From Sinorhizobium fredii USDA 257 (GTDB lineage Bacteria; Pseudomonadota; Alphaproteobacteria; Rhizobiales; Rhizobiaceae): a DNA stretch of 64,000 bases. The DNA lies in NCBI RefSeq assembly GCF_000265205.3, contig NC_018000.1, positions 4,774,001 to 4,838,000 of the forward strand, read 5' to 3'. The position numbers and the translations under genes are program-made. Within the stretch, counting starts at the first letter, position 1. Each line of letters starts with the position of its first letter. This document shows, in pieces, positions 57,535-64,000 of the stretch. The notes beneath the pieces were generated by a model that saw only the letters and a program-made list of their open reading frames with translations, made no database searches and had not been told where the DNA came from.

Positions 57535-58176
57535 TCAGAGCCCGCGCAGATAGGGGTTGGTGCGGCGCTCCTCGCCGATCCGGCCGCCCGGTCCGTGGCC
57601 GCAGATGAAGCCGACATCGTCCCCGAGCGGCAGAATCTTGTCGCGAATGGAATCGAGAAGCTGTTGATGGTCGCCCCCGGGCAGGTCGGTGCGACCGATC
57701 GAGCCGTGAAATAGCACGTCGCCGACATGGGCGAAATTCTGCGCGCGGTTGAAATAGACCACATGACCCGGCGCGTGACCAGGGCAGTGCAGTACCTCGA
57801 AGACGTGATCGCCGAAGGAGACTGTGTCTCCGTCTTCTAACCATTGATCCGGCAGCATGTTCTGCACCTTCATCGCCAGGCCGAACCGCTCCGCCTGTCC
57901 CTCCAGCCGTTCCAGCAGCGGCCGGTCGTCCTCGTGCGGTCCGATGATCTTAAGCCCGAGCGCTTCCTTCAATTCCTTGGCGCCGCCGGCATGATCGATA
58001 TGGCCGTGCGTTAGCCAGATCGCCTTCAGCGTGATGCCGTTTTCGCGGATCGTCTGCAGGATCAAGTCGACATCTCCGCCGGGATCGACGATCACGCCCT
58101 CCTTGGTCTCGCTGTCGAACAGCACCGTGCAATTCTGTTGAAAATGCGTAACCGGGATGATGCCCGCCTGTAACAT
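57535..58176 (-). CDS. MBL-fold metallo-hydrolase (glyoxalase II-like)
   Basis: A 213-residue metallo-beta-lactamase-fold enzyme. The metal motif THGHIDHAGGAKEL lies near residue 59, with further ligands in LHCPGHAPGHVVYF near 130 and FICGHGPGGRIGEE near 190. The start at 58176 (MLQAGIIPVTHFQQNCTVLF) matches the YcbL/glyoxalase II-like type; upstream methionines give an unusual N-terminus. Substrate unknown, probably a thioester or similar. Confidence 0.9.
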   Translation of the reverse strand: MLQAGIIPVTHFQQNCTVLFDSETKEGVIVDPGGDVDLILQTIRENGITLKAIWLTHGHIDHAGGAKELKEALGLKIIGPHEDDRPLLERLEGQAERFGLAMKVQNMLPDQWLEDGDTVSFGDHVFEVLHCPGHAPGHVVYFNRAQNFAHVGDVLFHGSIGRTDLPGGDHQQLLDSIRDKILPLGDDVGFICGHGPGGRIGEERRTNPYLRGL

Positions 58177-58272
58177 GCCGACCATGCCTCGTTGTTGGAT
58201 TGCAATCAGGCGGGAGTATGCCGCCATCACTGCGCCACCTATAGCGAGATGTCGGGGCAGAATCAGCGCAAA

Positions 58273-58434
58273 TCAGCGAAGCGCGACAATTTCGGGTGTT
58301 CCCGCTTCGGTTGGAAATTGCACCGTGGTGAGCAACAGGGTGGAAACGGCGAGCTTCGCCGCCACGACAACAAGGACCAGCGGACGCAGCCGCCGGGCGG
58401 TAAGCTTGGCCTCGTCAACAGTCTCATACTGCAT
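58273..58434 (-). CDS. 53-residue single-pass membrane protein
   Basis: A short protein (MQYETVDEAKLTARRLRPLV) with one hydrophobic helix (PLVLVVVAAKLAVSTLLLTT) and a short C-terminal tail. GGGAGG lies 8 bases before the ATG at 58434 on the minus strand; the frame upstream of it looks non-coding. No family was recognised. Confidence 0.5.
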   Translation of the reverse strand: MQYETVDEAKLTARRLRPLVLVVVAAKLAVSTLLLTTVQFPTEAGTPEIVALR

Positions 58435-58655
58435 TTCCGGCCTCCCGGTTGATGACGCCCTTTGTTCAGGGGTCGAAACTTCGTCCGTTCCTCGGTGGCT
58501 GAGGGCGATCTCTGTTACAGCGAGGCACTCCACCGTCGGCCCAAGCAACGCTCGGCGACGGCAATATGTTTCATGTTCACATTTCCTGATGTCACGCCGG
58601 GAACATCCGGGGCGTACGGGGCGTTTGGCCCGCATCATAGAAGAGGAGCAAGACA

Positions 58656-59279
58656 ATGAAGACCCTCTCCCCCCACCTGATCAGAACGGTCGCGGCAGCG
58701 GGTTTGATCCTCGCTGGAGGCGTTTCGGCCGCCGCTGCGGCGATGAGCGCGACGGCAGTGACCGATCTCAATGTGCGCGCCGGTCCCGGCCCGCAATATC
58801 CGATCGTCGGCCTGGCGGCGCGCGGCAGCACGACCGTGCTCGAAGGCTGCATCGAAGGCAGCCTGTGGTGCCGCGTCAACGTCGGCGGCGTCAGCGGCTG
58901 GGCCTATGCCAAGTATCTCGCAGCCGACCAAAGCGGTTCCACGGTGGTGATTTCCGAGCGACGCGCCGAGCTTGGCGTTCCGGCCGTCACCTACGAGGCG
59001 ACCGGTAGCACGGTGGTCACTCCGGCCGAGCCGCTCGAACTAATCGGCCCGGTCGGAGAGGTCGATGCCATTACCCCGCCTCCGGCAGTAAACACCTACA
59101 TCACCTCCAACCCCGTCGACCCGGTCTATCTCGATGGCGAGGTGGTTCTTGGCGCCACATTGCCGAACACCGTGGCCGTCCGGCAGATCCCGGACTACAA
59201 CTACGAATATGTGATGGTGAACGGGCAACCTGTTCTTGTGGAACCCTCCACGCGGCGGATCGTCTACATCTATCGCTGA
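58656..59279 (+). CDS. Exported SH3-domain protein with DUF1236 C-terminus
   Basis: A 207-residue protein. The signal peptide (LIRTVAAAGLILAGGVSAAA) is followed by a bacterial SH3 domain (NVRAGPGPQYPIVG, then WCRVNVGGVSGWAYAKYL) and a DUF1236 domain at the C-terminus (VPNY-like RQIPDYNYEYVMVNGQPVLV, STRRIVYIYR). SH3 domains of this kind often bind cell-wall peptides, and the pair is common in rhizobia; the role is unknown. AGGAGCAAGACA precedes the ATG. Confidence 0.88.
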   Translation: MKTLSPHLIRTVAAAGLILAGGVSAAAAAMSATAVTDLNVRAGPGPQYPIVGLAARGSTTVLEGCIEGSLWCRVNVGGVSGWAYAKYLAADQSGSTVVISERRAELGVPAVTYEATGSTVVTPAEPLELIGPVGEVDAITPPPAVNTYITSNPVDPVYLDGEVVLGATLPNTVAVRQIPDYNYEYVMVNGQPVLVEPSTRRIVYIYR

Positions 59280-59462
59280 CGCCCGATCTCTCGATGACTT
59301 GCTGTCGCAGCGCGTGACAAAACGCGCTGCGAGGCTATTCCGCAGCAGCCTTTCCTGCCTTCCAACTTAGTCCCTCAACAATACAGGCGCCCCGGCCTAT
59401 CCTGCCCGCCAGCGCAGCACCGATGATTCGACCTCATCCGGTAGAATTGTGTCAACAAAGCT

Positions 59463-59484
59463 GACATATCTTCCTATATATGTC
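59463..59484. promoter_or_regulatory. Operator upstream of the MarR gene: GACATAT-N8-ATATGTC
   Basis: A perfect 7-bp inverted repeat with an 8-base spacer, 34 bases before the GTG start chosen for the MarR gene. It overlaps an alternative ATG at 59480, which argues against that start. The symmetry fits a MarR dimer binding its own promoter. Confidence 0.65.
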
Positions 59485-59518
59485 GCAAGGTGCAATCTGC
59501 CTGAAAGGAAATGACTGC

Positions 59519-59998
59519 GTGGCCGGCCAAACCAGGGATAACAGCCAGTACATGACCGATGTTACCAAGGATGAAGACGCGATCGATTTCGAGATTATAG
59601 AGTTGCTGTTCTTTGCCTATCGCGACTTCACCGGCGATCCGGACGCCATTCTCGAAACGAGCGGCTTCGGACGCGCGCACCACCGCGTCGTGCACTTCGT
59701 CAATCGGGAACCGGGCATGACCGTGGCCGACCTCCTCGATACGCTGAAGATCACCAAGCAGAGCCTCGCCCGCGTCCTCAAGCAATTGATCGACTCGGGC
59801 TATATTCGCCAGGTGACCGGTCCGGAGGACAGGCGCCAACGCATGCTTTATACGACGAAAGAGGGCCAGGCATTGGCGAGGGCGCTTGCGGAGCCACAGT
59901 CCCGCCGCATAGCGGATGCATTGGCGAAGACGGGTCCCGGCGCGCGCGAAATCGTGAAGCGGTTTCTCGTCAACATGAAGAACAGCGACGCGGACTGA
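59519..59998 (+). CDS. MarR-family regulator (PetP-like)
   Basis: A 159-residue regulator. The winged helix is centred on TVADLLDTLKITKQSLARVL and VTGPEDRRQRMLYTTKEGQA. The stretch LLFFAYRDFTGDPD and FGRAHHRVVHFVNREPGM resembles PetP of Rhodobacter, which is paired with the response regulator PetR, and here too a response regulator follows. The GTG at 59519 has AAAGGAA upstream; an ATG at 59480 lies inside the operator, and one at 59552 is also possible. Confidence 0.85.
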   Translation: MAGQTRDNSQYMTDVTKDEDAIDFEIIELLFFAYRDFTGDPDAILETSGFGRAHHRVVHFVNREPGMTVADLLDTLKITKQSLARVLKQLIDSGYIRQVTGPEDRRQRMLYTTKEGQALARALAEPQSRRIADALAKTGPGAREIVKRFLVNMKNSDAD

Positions 59999-60200
59999 TG
60001 CCGGGAGGCTCCGCCTTCGAATTTATTAGGATTAGCGGATAAACCCCTGGAATCAGGGAATGGGGCGACCGCTGCGCATCTGCTTCAATGCGCGGTCACT
60101 CAAATTTGGGAGGAGGACCGCTTGTGATCCGGATCGGTTCGGTCCGATCTCGGCGCGGTCGAGGGGAAATAGGCTCTGCCGAGAACAAGGGTTGCCAAGG

Positions 60201-60902
60201 ATGATAGCCAAAGCGAAAGTGGCCGATGACGCGGCGCATCTTCTGATCGTGGATGACGACCGGCGCATTCGCGACCTGCTCAACCGCTTTCTGATTGAAC
60301 AGGGATTTCGCGTGACCACGGCGGCCGATGCCGGCGAAGCGAGGCGAAAGCTCATCGGACTCGATTTCGACCTTATGATAGTGGACGTGATGATGCCCGG
60401 CGAAAGCGGTATCTCGCTCACTCAGAACCTGCGACAGATCAAGACCGTGCCGATCATCATGCTGACGGCCCTCGCCGAGGCGAATTCCCGCATCGAGGGC
60501 CTCGAGGCGGGCGCCGACGACTACCTGCCGAAACCTTTCGAGCCGCGCGAGCTCGTGCTCAGGATCAACAACATATTGCGCCGAAACCAGCCGACCCAGG
60601 CGCCGAAGGTGGATCAGGTCATCTTCGGCCCCTATACGTTTTCGGTGGTGCGCAAGGAGCTTCGCCGCGGTGCCGAGCACATCCGGCTGACCGATCGCGA
60701 ACAGGAGATCATGACCCTGTTTTCGCAGCGCGCCGGCGAAACCATTCCTCGGCACGAATTGATCGGCGACGACGCGGAGGTCGGCGAGCGGACGATCGAC
60801 GTGCAGATCAACCGGCTGAGGCGCAAGATCGAGGATGACCCCTCCAACCCGGTCTGGCTGCAGACGGTGCGCGGCATCGGCTATCGATTGAGTGTCGACT
60901 AG
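60201..60902 (+). CDS. OmpR-type response regulator (PetR-like)
   Basis: A 233-residue regulator. The receiver domain has the acidic pair in LLIVDDDRRIRDLL, the phospho-acceptor Asp in LMIVDVMMPGESG near residue 62, and the Lys in DDYLPKPFEPREL. The C-terminal winged helix follows (TDREQEIMTLFSQRAGE, QINRLRRKIEDDPSNPVWLQ). The ATG at 60201 matches the domain start; an earlier open stretch is not needed. It lies between a MarR gene and a histidine kinase gene, so the three form one regulatory set. Confidence 0.92.
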   Translation: MIAKAKVADDAAHLLIVDDDRRIRDLLNRFLIEQGFRVTTAADAGEARRKLIGLDFDLMIVDVMMPGESGISLTQNLRQIKTVPIIMLTALAEANSRIEGLEAGADDYLPKPFEPRELVLRINNILRRNQPTQAPKVDQVIFGPYTFSVVRKELRRGAEHIRLTDREQEIMTLFSQRAGETIPRHELIGDDAEVGERTIDVQINRLRRKIEDDPSNPVWLQTVRGIGYRLSVD

Positions 60903-60998
60903 ACTAAGACTAGAAACCGCGGGCGGGCGGGAAATCCGCTTCACAGCATTCGCCATCCCGCTTTAACATACGATGTCCCGGTAACGACGCAGACGACG

Positions 60999-62381
60999 AT
61001 GGTAAGCCTTGACAGCCTCAGGCGCGCAAGATCGAACAGCGCCGACAGCGCCTGGAAGCGCTTCAGCCGCTGGCTGCGTCGCCGCCTGCCGATGGGCCTT
61101 TACGCCCGGTCGCTGCTGATCGTCGTCATCCCGATGGTGCTGCTGCAGTCGGTTGTCGCCTTCGTCTTCATGGAGCGGCACTGGCAGCTCGTCACGCAGC
61201 GTCTGTCGGCCGCGGTCACCAACGACATCGCGGCAATCGTCGACCTGATCACGACCTTTCCGCAAGACGGCGACATAGACCAGATCGTCCGAATCGCCCG
61301 TGACGAGCTCGACCTCAACATCGCCGTCGAACCGGGCGGAGACCTGCCGCCGCCCCGGCCCAAGCCCTTCTTCGAGATTCTTGACCAGATCCTCAGCGAA
61401 GAGATTTCGAACCAGATCCGCCGCCCCTTCTGGATCGATACGGTCGGCAACTCGAAGATCGTCGAGATCCGCATCAAGCTCGAGGACGGCCGCATCCTCC
61501 GCGTCTATGCGCGGCGCAATCAGGCCTATGCGTCGAATACGCATATCTTTCTCGTCTGGATGGTCGGCGCATCGCTTGTCCTGCTGGCGATCGCGATCCT
61601 TTTCCTGCGCGGACAGATCCGTCCGATCCTCGCGCTCGCCAACGCTGCGGAGAGCTTCGGCAAGGGACAGAAGATCGATGACTTCGCCCCGCGCGGCGCC
61701 GACGAGATCCGCCGCGCCGGCCTCGCCTTCATCCTGATGCGCGAACGCATCGAACGCCAGATCGAACAGCGCACCGCCATGCTGACCGGTGTCAGCCACG
61801 ATTTGCGCACGATCTTGACGCGCTTCAAGCTGCAGCTCGCGCTCGCCGGCGACAATCCGGACCTCGACAGCTTCAACCAGGACGTCGAGGACATGCAGAA
61901 CATGCTGGAGGGCTATCTCGCCTTTGCCCGCGGCGAAGCGGAAGAAGATGTCGGGCAGTTGAGGCTCAGCGACCTGATGGCCCGCCTCTCGGCAGAGGCC
62001 GAGCTTTACGGCAAGACGCTGTCCACCGCGATCGAAGGAGAGGACAACATTCGCGTCCGGCCGAACGCCTTCACGCGTCTCGTGGCCAATCTGGCGTCGA
62101 ACGCCTATCGCTATGCCGACGCGGTGCGGATTGAGGCACGCCATACCTCCAAATGGCTGACAATCACCGTCGATGATGATGGTCCCGGCATTCCGGAACA
62201 TTCGCGGGAGGATGTCTTCAAGCCTTTCTTCCGACTGGACGAGGCCCGCAATCTCGACAGTTCCGGCACTGGCCTCGGGCTGGCCATTGCTCGCGACATC
62301 GCCCGAAGCCACGGCGGCAACGTCACCCTCGGCGACAGCCCGCTCGGCGGGCTGCGGGCCACAGTGCGCGTCCCGACGTGA
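60999..62381 (+). CDS. Membrane sensor histidine kinase
   Basis: A 460-residue EnvZ-like kinase. Two membrane helices (LLIVVIPMVLLQSVVAFVF near residue 37 and VWMVGASLVLLAIAILFL near 190) border a periplasmic sensor domain of about 130 residues. HAMP follows. The phospho-acceptor His is in TGVSHDLRTILTRFKL near 265, and the ATPase domain has NLASNAYRYAD, DDGPGIPEH and SGTGLGLAIARDIA. It probably phosphorylates the PetR-like regulator encoded 96 bases upstream. The signal is unknown. Confidence 0.93.
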   Translation: MVSLDSLRRARSNSADSAWKRFSRWLRRRLPMGLYARSLLIVVIPMVLLQSVVAFVFMERHWQLVTQRLSAAVTNDIAAIVDLITTFPQDGDIDQIVRIARDELDLNIAVEPGGDLPPPRPKPFFEILDQILSEEISNQIRRPFWIDTVGNSKIVEIRIKLEDGRILRVYARRNQAYASNTHIFLVWMVGASLVLLAIAILFLRGQIRPILALANAAESFGKGQKIDDFAPRGADEIRRAGLAFILMRERIERQIEQRTAMLTGVSHDLRTILTRFKLQLALAGDNPDLDSFNQDVEDMQNMLEGYLAFARGEAEEDVGQLRLSDLMARLSAEAELYGKTLSTAIEGEDNIRVRPNAFTRLVANLASNAYRYADAVRIEARHTSKWLTITVDDDGPGIPEHSREDVFKPFFRLDEARNLDSSGTGLGLAIARDIARSHGGNVTLGDSPLGGLRATVRVPT

Positions 62382-62394
62382 GTTTTCGAAACCG

Positions 62395-62957
62395 CTATCG
62401 CGAATAGGTCGAGGTTAGACCACGCCGTTCGTTGAAGCGCCGCCACGCCTCGATCCGGCGCGGATAACGCGTGCGCATGGCATCGAGCGGCGCGAGCAGC
62501 CTGCCCTGCCGCCCCAGAGACGTGTCGAGGATTTCGACGATGCGGCGGTTAGGCCAAGGCTTGCGCGTGATGGCCAGGAGCGCCACGAAGGCCTCTTCCT
62601 CCCTGCCCGCACCCAGCTGATGCGCGATCAGGCCGTAGGCGAAGGCCGTCGACCGGCTGACGCCGGCGTGGCAATGGACGAGAATCCGGCTGGACCGGTC
62701 ATCCGCAACGACTCGCATGACTCCGAAGATCTCCTGGACGCGATCGGGAAAGTGCTGCGTCGCGCCGGCATTTTCCTGGTCGCGAAGCCGCACGACGCGA
62801 TGGCTCACCCATCGAGGATCGGCACGTCCCCTTCCGGTAGTTCCGGATCGAGCAGCGAAAGCACATGGCTCGCACGCCATTCCCGCGCTGCCTCCGCCGC
62901 CCGCCAAAGGCAGGACACCTTGATGCGCTCCGAAATCGCTTGAGCCTCACCTGTCAT
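62395..62957 (-). pseudogene. Dual-specificity-like protein tyrosine phosphatase, split by one frameshift
   Basis: The C-terminal part carries the phosphatase loop VHCHAGVSRSTAFAYG (Cys-x5-Arg) and the region after it. The N-terminal part (MTGEAQAISERIKVSCLWRA to PEGDVPILDG) is in another frame and meets a stop at once. Adding one G to the GGG run (plus CCC at 62808-62810) would join them as PILDGVSHRVVRLRDQ, giving about 187 residues. It could be a sequencing error or a true mutation. The gene is six bases after csaA. Confidence 0.8.
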
Positions 62958-62963
62958 ATCGCA

Positions 62964-63305
62964 TCACATCAATTTTCGGCCGTTCGGTACCGGCTTGTCG
63001 GTCGCAGCAAGCACGATCGCGCCCTCTTCGTCTGCAAAACCGAGGGTCAGGACTTCGGAGCGAACAGGGCCGATCTGGCGCGGCGGGAAGTTGACCACGC
63101 CCAGCACCTGCCGCCCGATAAGATCCTCCGGCTCGTAGTGCACGGTGATCTGGGCCGATGATTTTTTTATGCCGATCTCGGGGCCGAAATCGATCCTCAG
63201 CTTATAGGCAGGCTTTCGCGCCTCGGGAAAAGCTTCGGCCTCGATGATCGTGCCGACCCGGATATCGACACGTTCGAAATCGGAAAACTCAATGACGTCC
63301 GACAT
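62964..63305 (-). CDS. csaA: CsaA-like tRNA-binding protein
   Basis: A 113-residue protein consisting of one EMAP/tRNA-binding OB fold. It begins with [20 protein letters not shown], then [35 protein letters not shown] and the end [13 protein letters not shown]. CsaA forms dimers, binds tRNA and has been linked to protein export as a chaperone. The start MSDVIEF at 63305 is preferred to the adjacent Met at 63308. It precedes the phosphatase gene. Confidence 0.93.
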   Translation of the reverse strand: MSDVIEFSDFERVDIRVGTIIEAEAFPEARKPAYKLRIDFGPEIGIKKSSAQITVHYEPEDLIGRQVLGVVNFPPRQIGPVRSEVLTLGFADEEGAIVLAATDKPVPNGRKLM

Positions 63306-63467
63306 CACAGTCCCTTTGACAGAATTCTTGGCCCTTTAGATAAGATTTGGCCGCGTCCGGCTTAGCTCAGTTCGAGGGATTTCGGAAGCGCTCACGGAAG
63401 ACAAGGTTACGCCTGCCCCTATGCGCTCGGCTCCCAGTGGGGGGAGAACTGTTCGGCGAGGCAGTCG

Positions 63468-64000
63468 CTAACCGGCCAGTTCCTCGGCGCGCTGGCGCGC
63501 TGCCGCGATGGCCTCGTCGAAGAGCGGCTGCATGCCGTCATCCGCCATCAGGATTGCGAGAGCTGCGGCCGTGGTACCGCCCGGCGACGTGACGTTCTGG
63601 CGCAGGCGTGCGGCGTCGTCGGGGGACTGGTGTAGGAGCTCACCAGCCCCCGCGACGGTTTCCCGAGCGAGCCGCATGGCAAGGTCCGCCTCGAGGCCGA
63701 GCTTTCGCCCAGCCTCCGCCATGCACTCGACGAGATAGAAGACGTAGGCCGGTCCGCTTCCGGAAAGTGCAGTCACTGTATCGATGTCTGCTTCGCTGGC
63801 AACCCATTCGACCGGTCCGCTGACCTTCAAGAGATCATGAACGAGCGCCCGTTGCTTTTCGGTCACGCGGGCGTTGGCAAAAGCGCCGGTCACGCCGCGG
63901 CCGATCATTGCCGGGGTGTTGGGCATGGCGCGCACGATCGCCGCTTTGCCGAGATGGCGCTCGATGAAACCTAGCGTCTTGCCGGCCGCAACGGAAACGA
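63468..64000 (-). CDS. proC: Pyrroline-5-carboxylate reductase (partial, N-terminus off the window)
   Basis: The C-terminal 177 residues of ProC, which makes proline from pyrroline-5-carboxylate with NAD(P)H. Visible are VSVAAGKTLGFIERHLGK, AIVRAMPNTPAMIGRGVTG, the dimerisation stretch DTVTALSGSGPAYVFYLVEC and VTSPGGTTAAAL. The start codon is to the right of the window. The stop is normal. Confidence 0.95.
   Translation of the reverse strand, partial: VSVAAGKTLGFIERHLGKAAIVRAMPNTPAMIGRGVTGAFANARVTEKQRALVHDLLKVSGPVEWVASEADIDTVTALSGSGPAYVFYLVECMAEAGRKLGLEADLAMRLARETVAGAGELLHQSPDDAARLRQNVTSPGGTTAAALAILMADDGMQPLFDEAIAAARQRAEELAG

Overview
The window looks like chromosomal DNA of a high-GC alphaproteobacterium of the Sinorhizobium/Ensifer type. 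The support is the gene content and order around rpoD, tdh-kbl, recQ, dnaG, a YqeY-like gene, carA and aatA, rhizobium-type small proteins (BA14K, DUF1236, PetP/PetR-like regulators) and a tRNA-Ile2(CAU). The species is inferred from protein resemblance, not from a search.

Positions 1-2060 carry a SARP-type regulator cut by the window edge, a tightly coupled XRE-type regulator and a CsbD-like protein, all on the minus strand. Positions 2416-18884 hold a full accessory respiratory complex I. nuoH, nuoI and a CBS-domain gene run on the plus strand. A long convergent minus-strand run carries nuoJ, nuoK, an antiporter-like gene, an 84-codon membrane protein, a nuoL-like gene, nuoM and nuoN, then after 140 bases nuoA to nuoG. 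There are four antiporter-like genes instead of the usual three. One of them is split by a frameshift at a run of six G. A fatty-acid-hydroxylase-family gene and two small membrane proteins follow up to 21 kb.

Positions 21149-32222 are an integrated element of about 11 kb, bounded by a perfect 19-base direct repeat. The right copy forms the 3' end of the tRNA-Ile2 gene, and a tyrosine integrase lies directly beside it. The element carries two small helix-turn-helix proteins, an AlpA-like regulator, a RepA-type AAA+ ATPase next to an array of GTGGGGAAAC-like repeats, a run of small genes, and an HK97-fold-like major capsid protein. No terminase, portal or tail genes are visible. It also has an AT-richer two-gene unit (a soluble protein of unknown family and a four-helix membrane protein) that resembles the layout of abortive-infection systems. 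The whole resembles a phage satellite or a reduced prophage. The two-gene unit is the best candidate for an undescribed system.

Positions 32.4-64 kb are ordinary core genome: a SIMPL protein, small enzymes, a lytic transglycosylase, rpoD, tdh-kbl, recQ, dnaG, a YqeY-like gene, carA, a divergent LysR/SDR pair with a clear operator, aatA, a periplasmic sugar dehydrogenase, a cold-shock gene, cell-envelope proteins, a MarR/response regulator/histidine kinase set with a clear operator, a frameshifted phosphatase, CsaA and the start of proC. The two frameshifts, at 17.48 kb and 62.81 kb, both lie in G/C homopolymers, so sequencing error must be considered for each.
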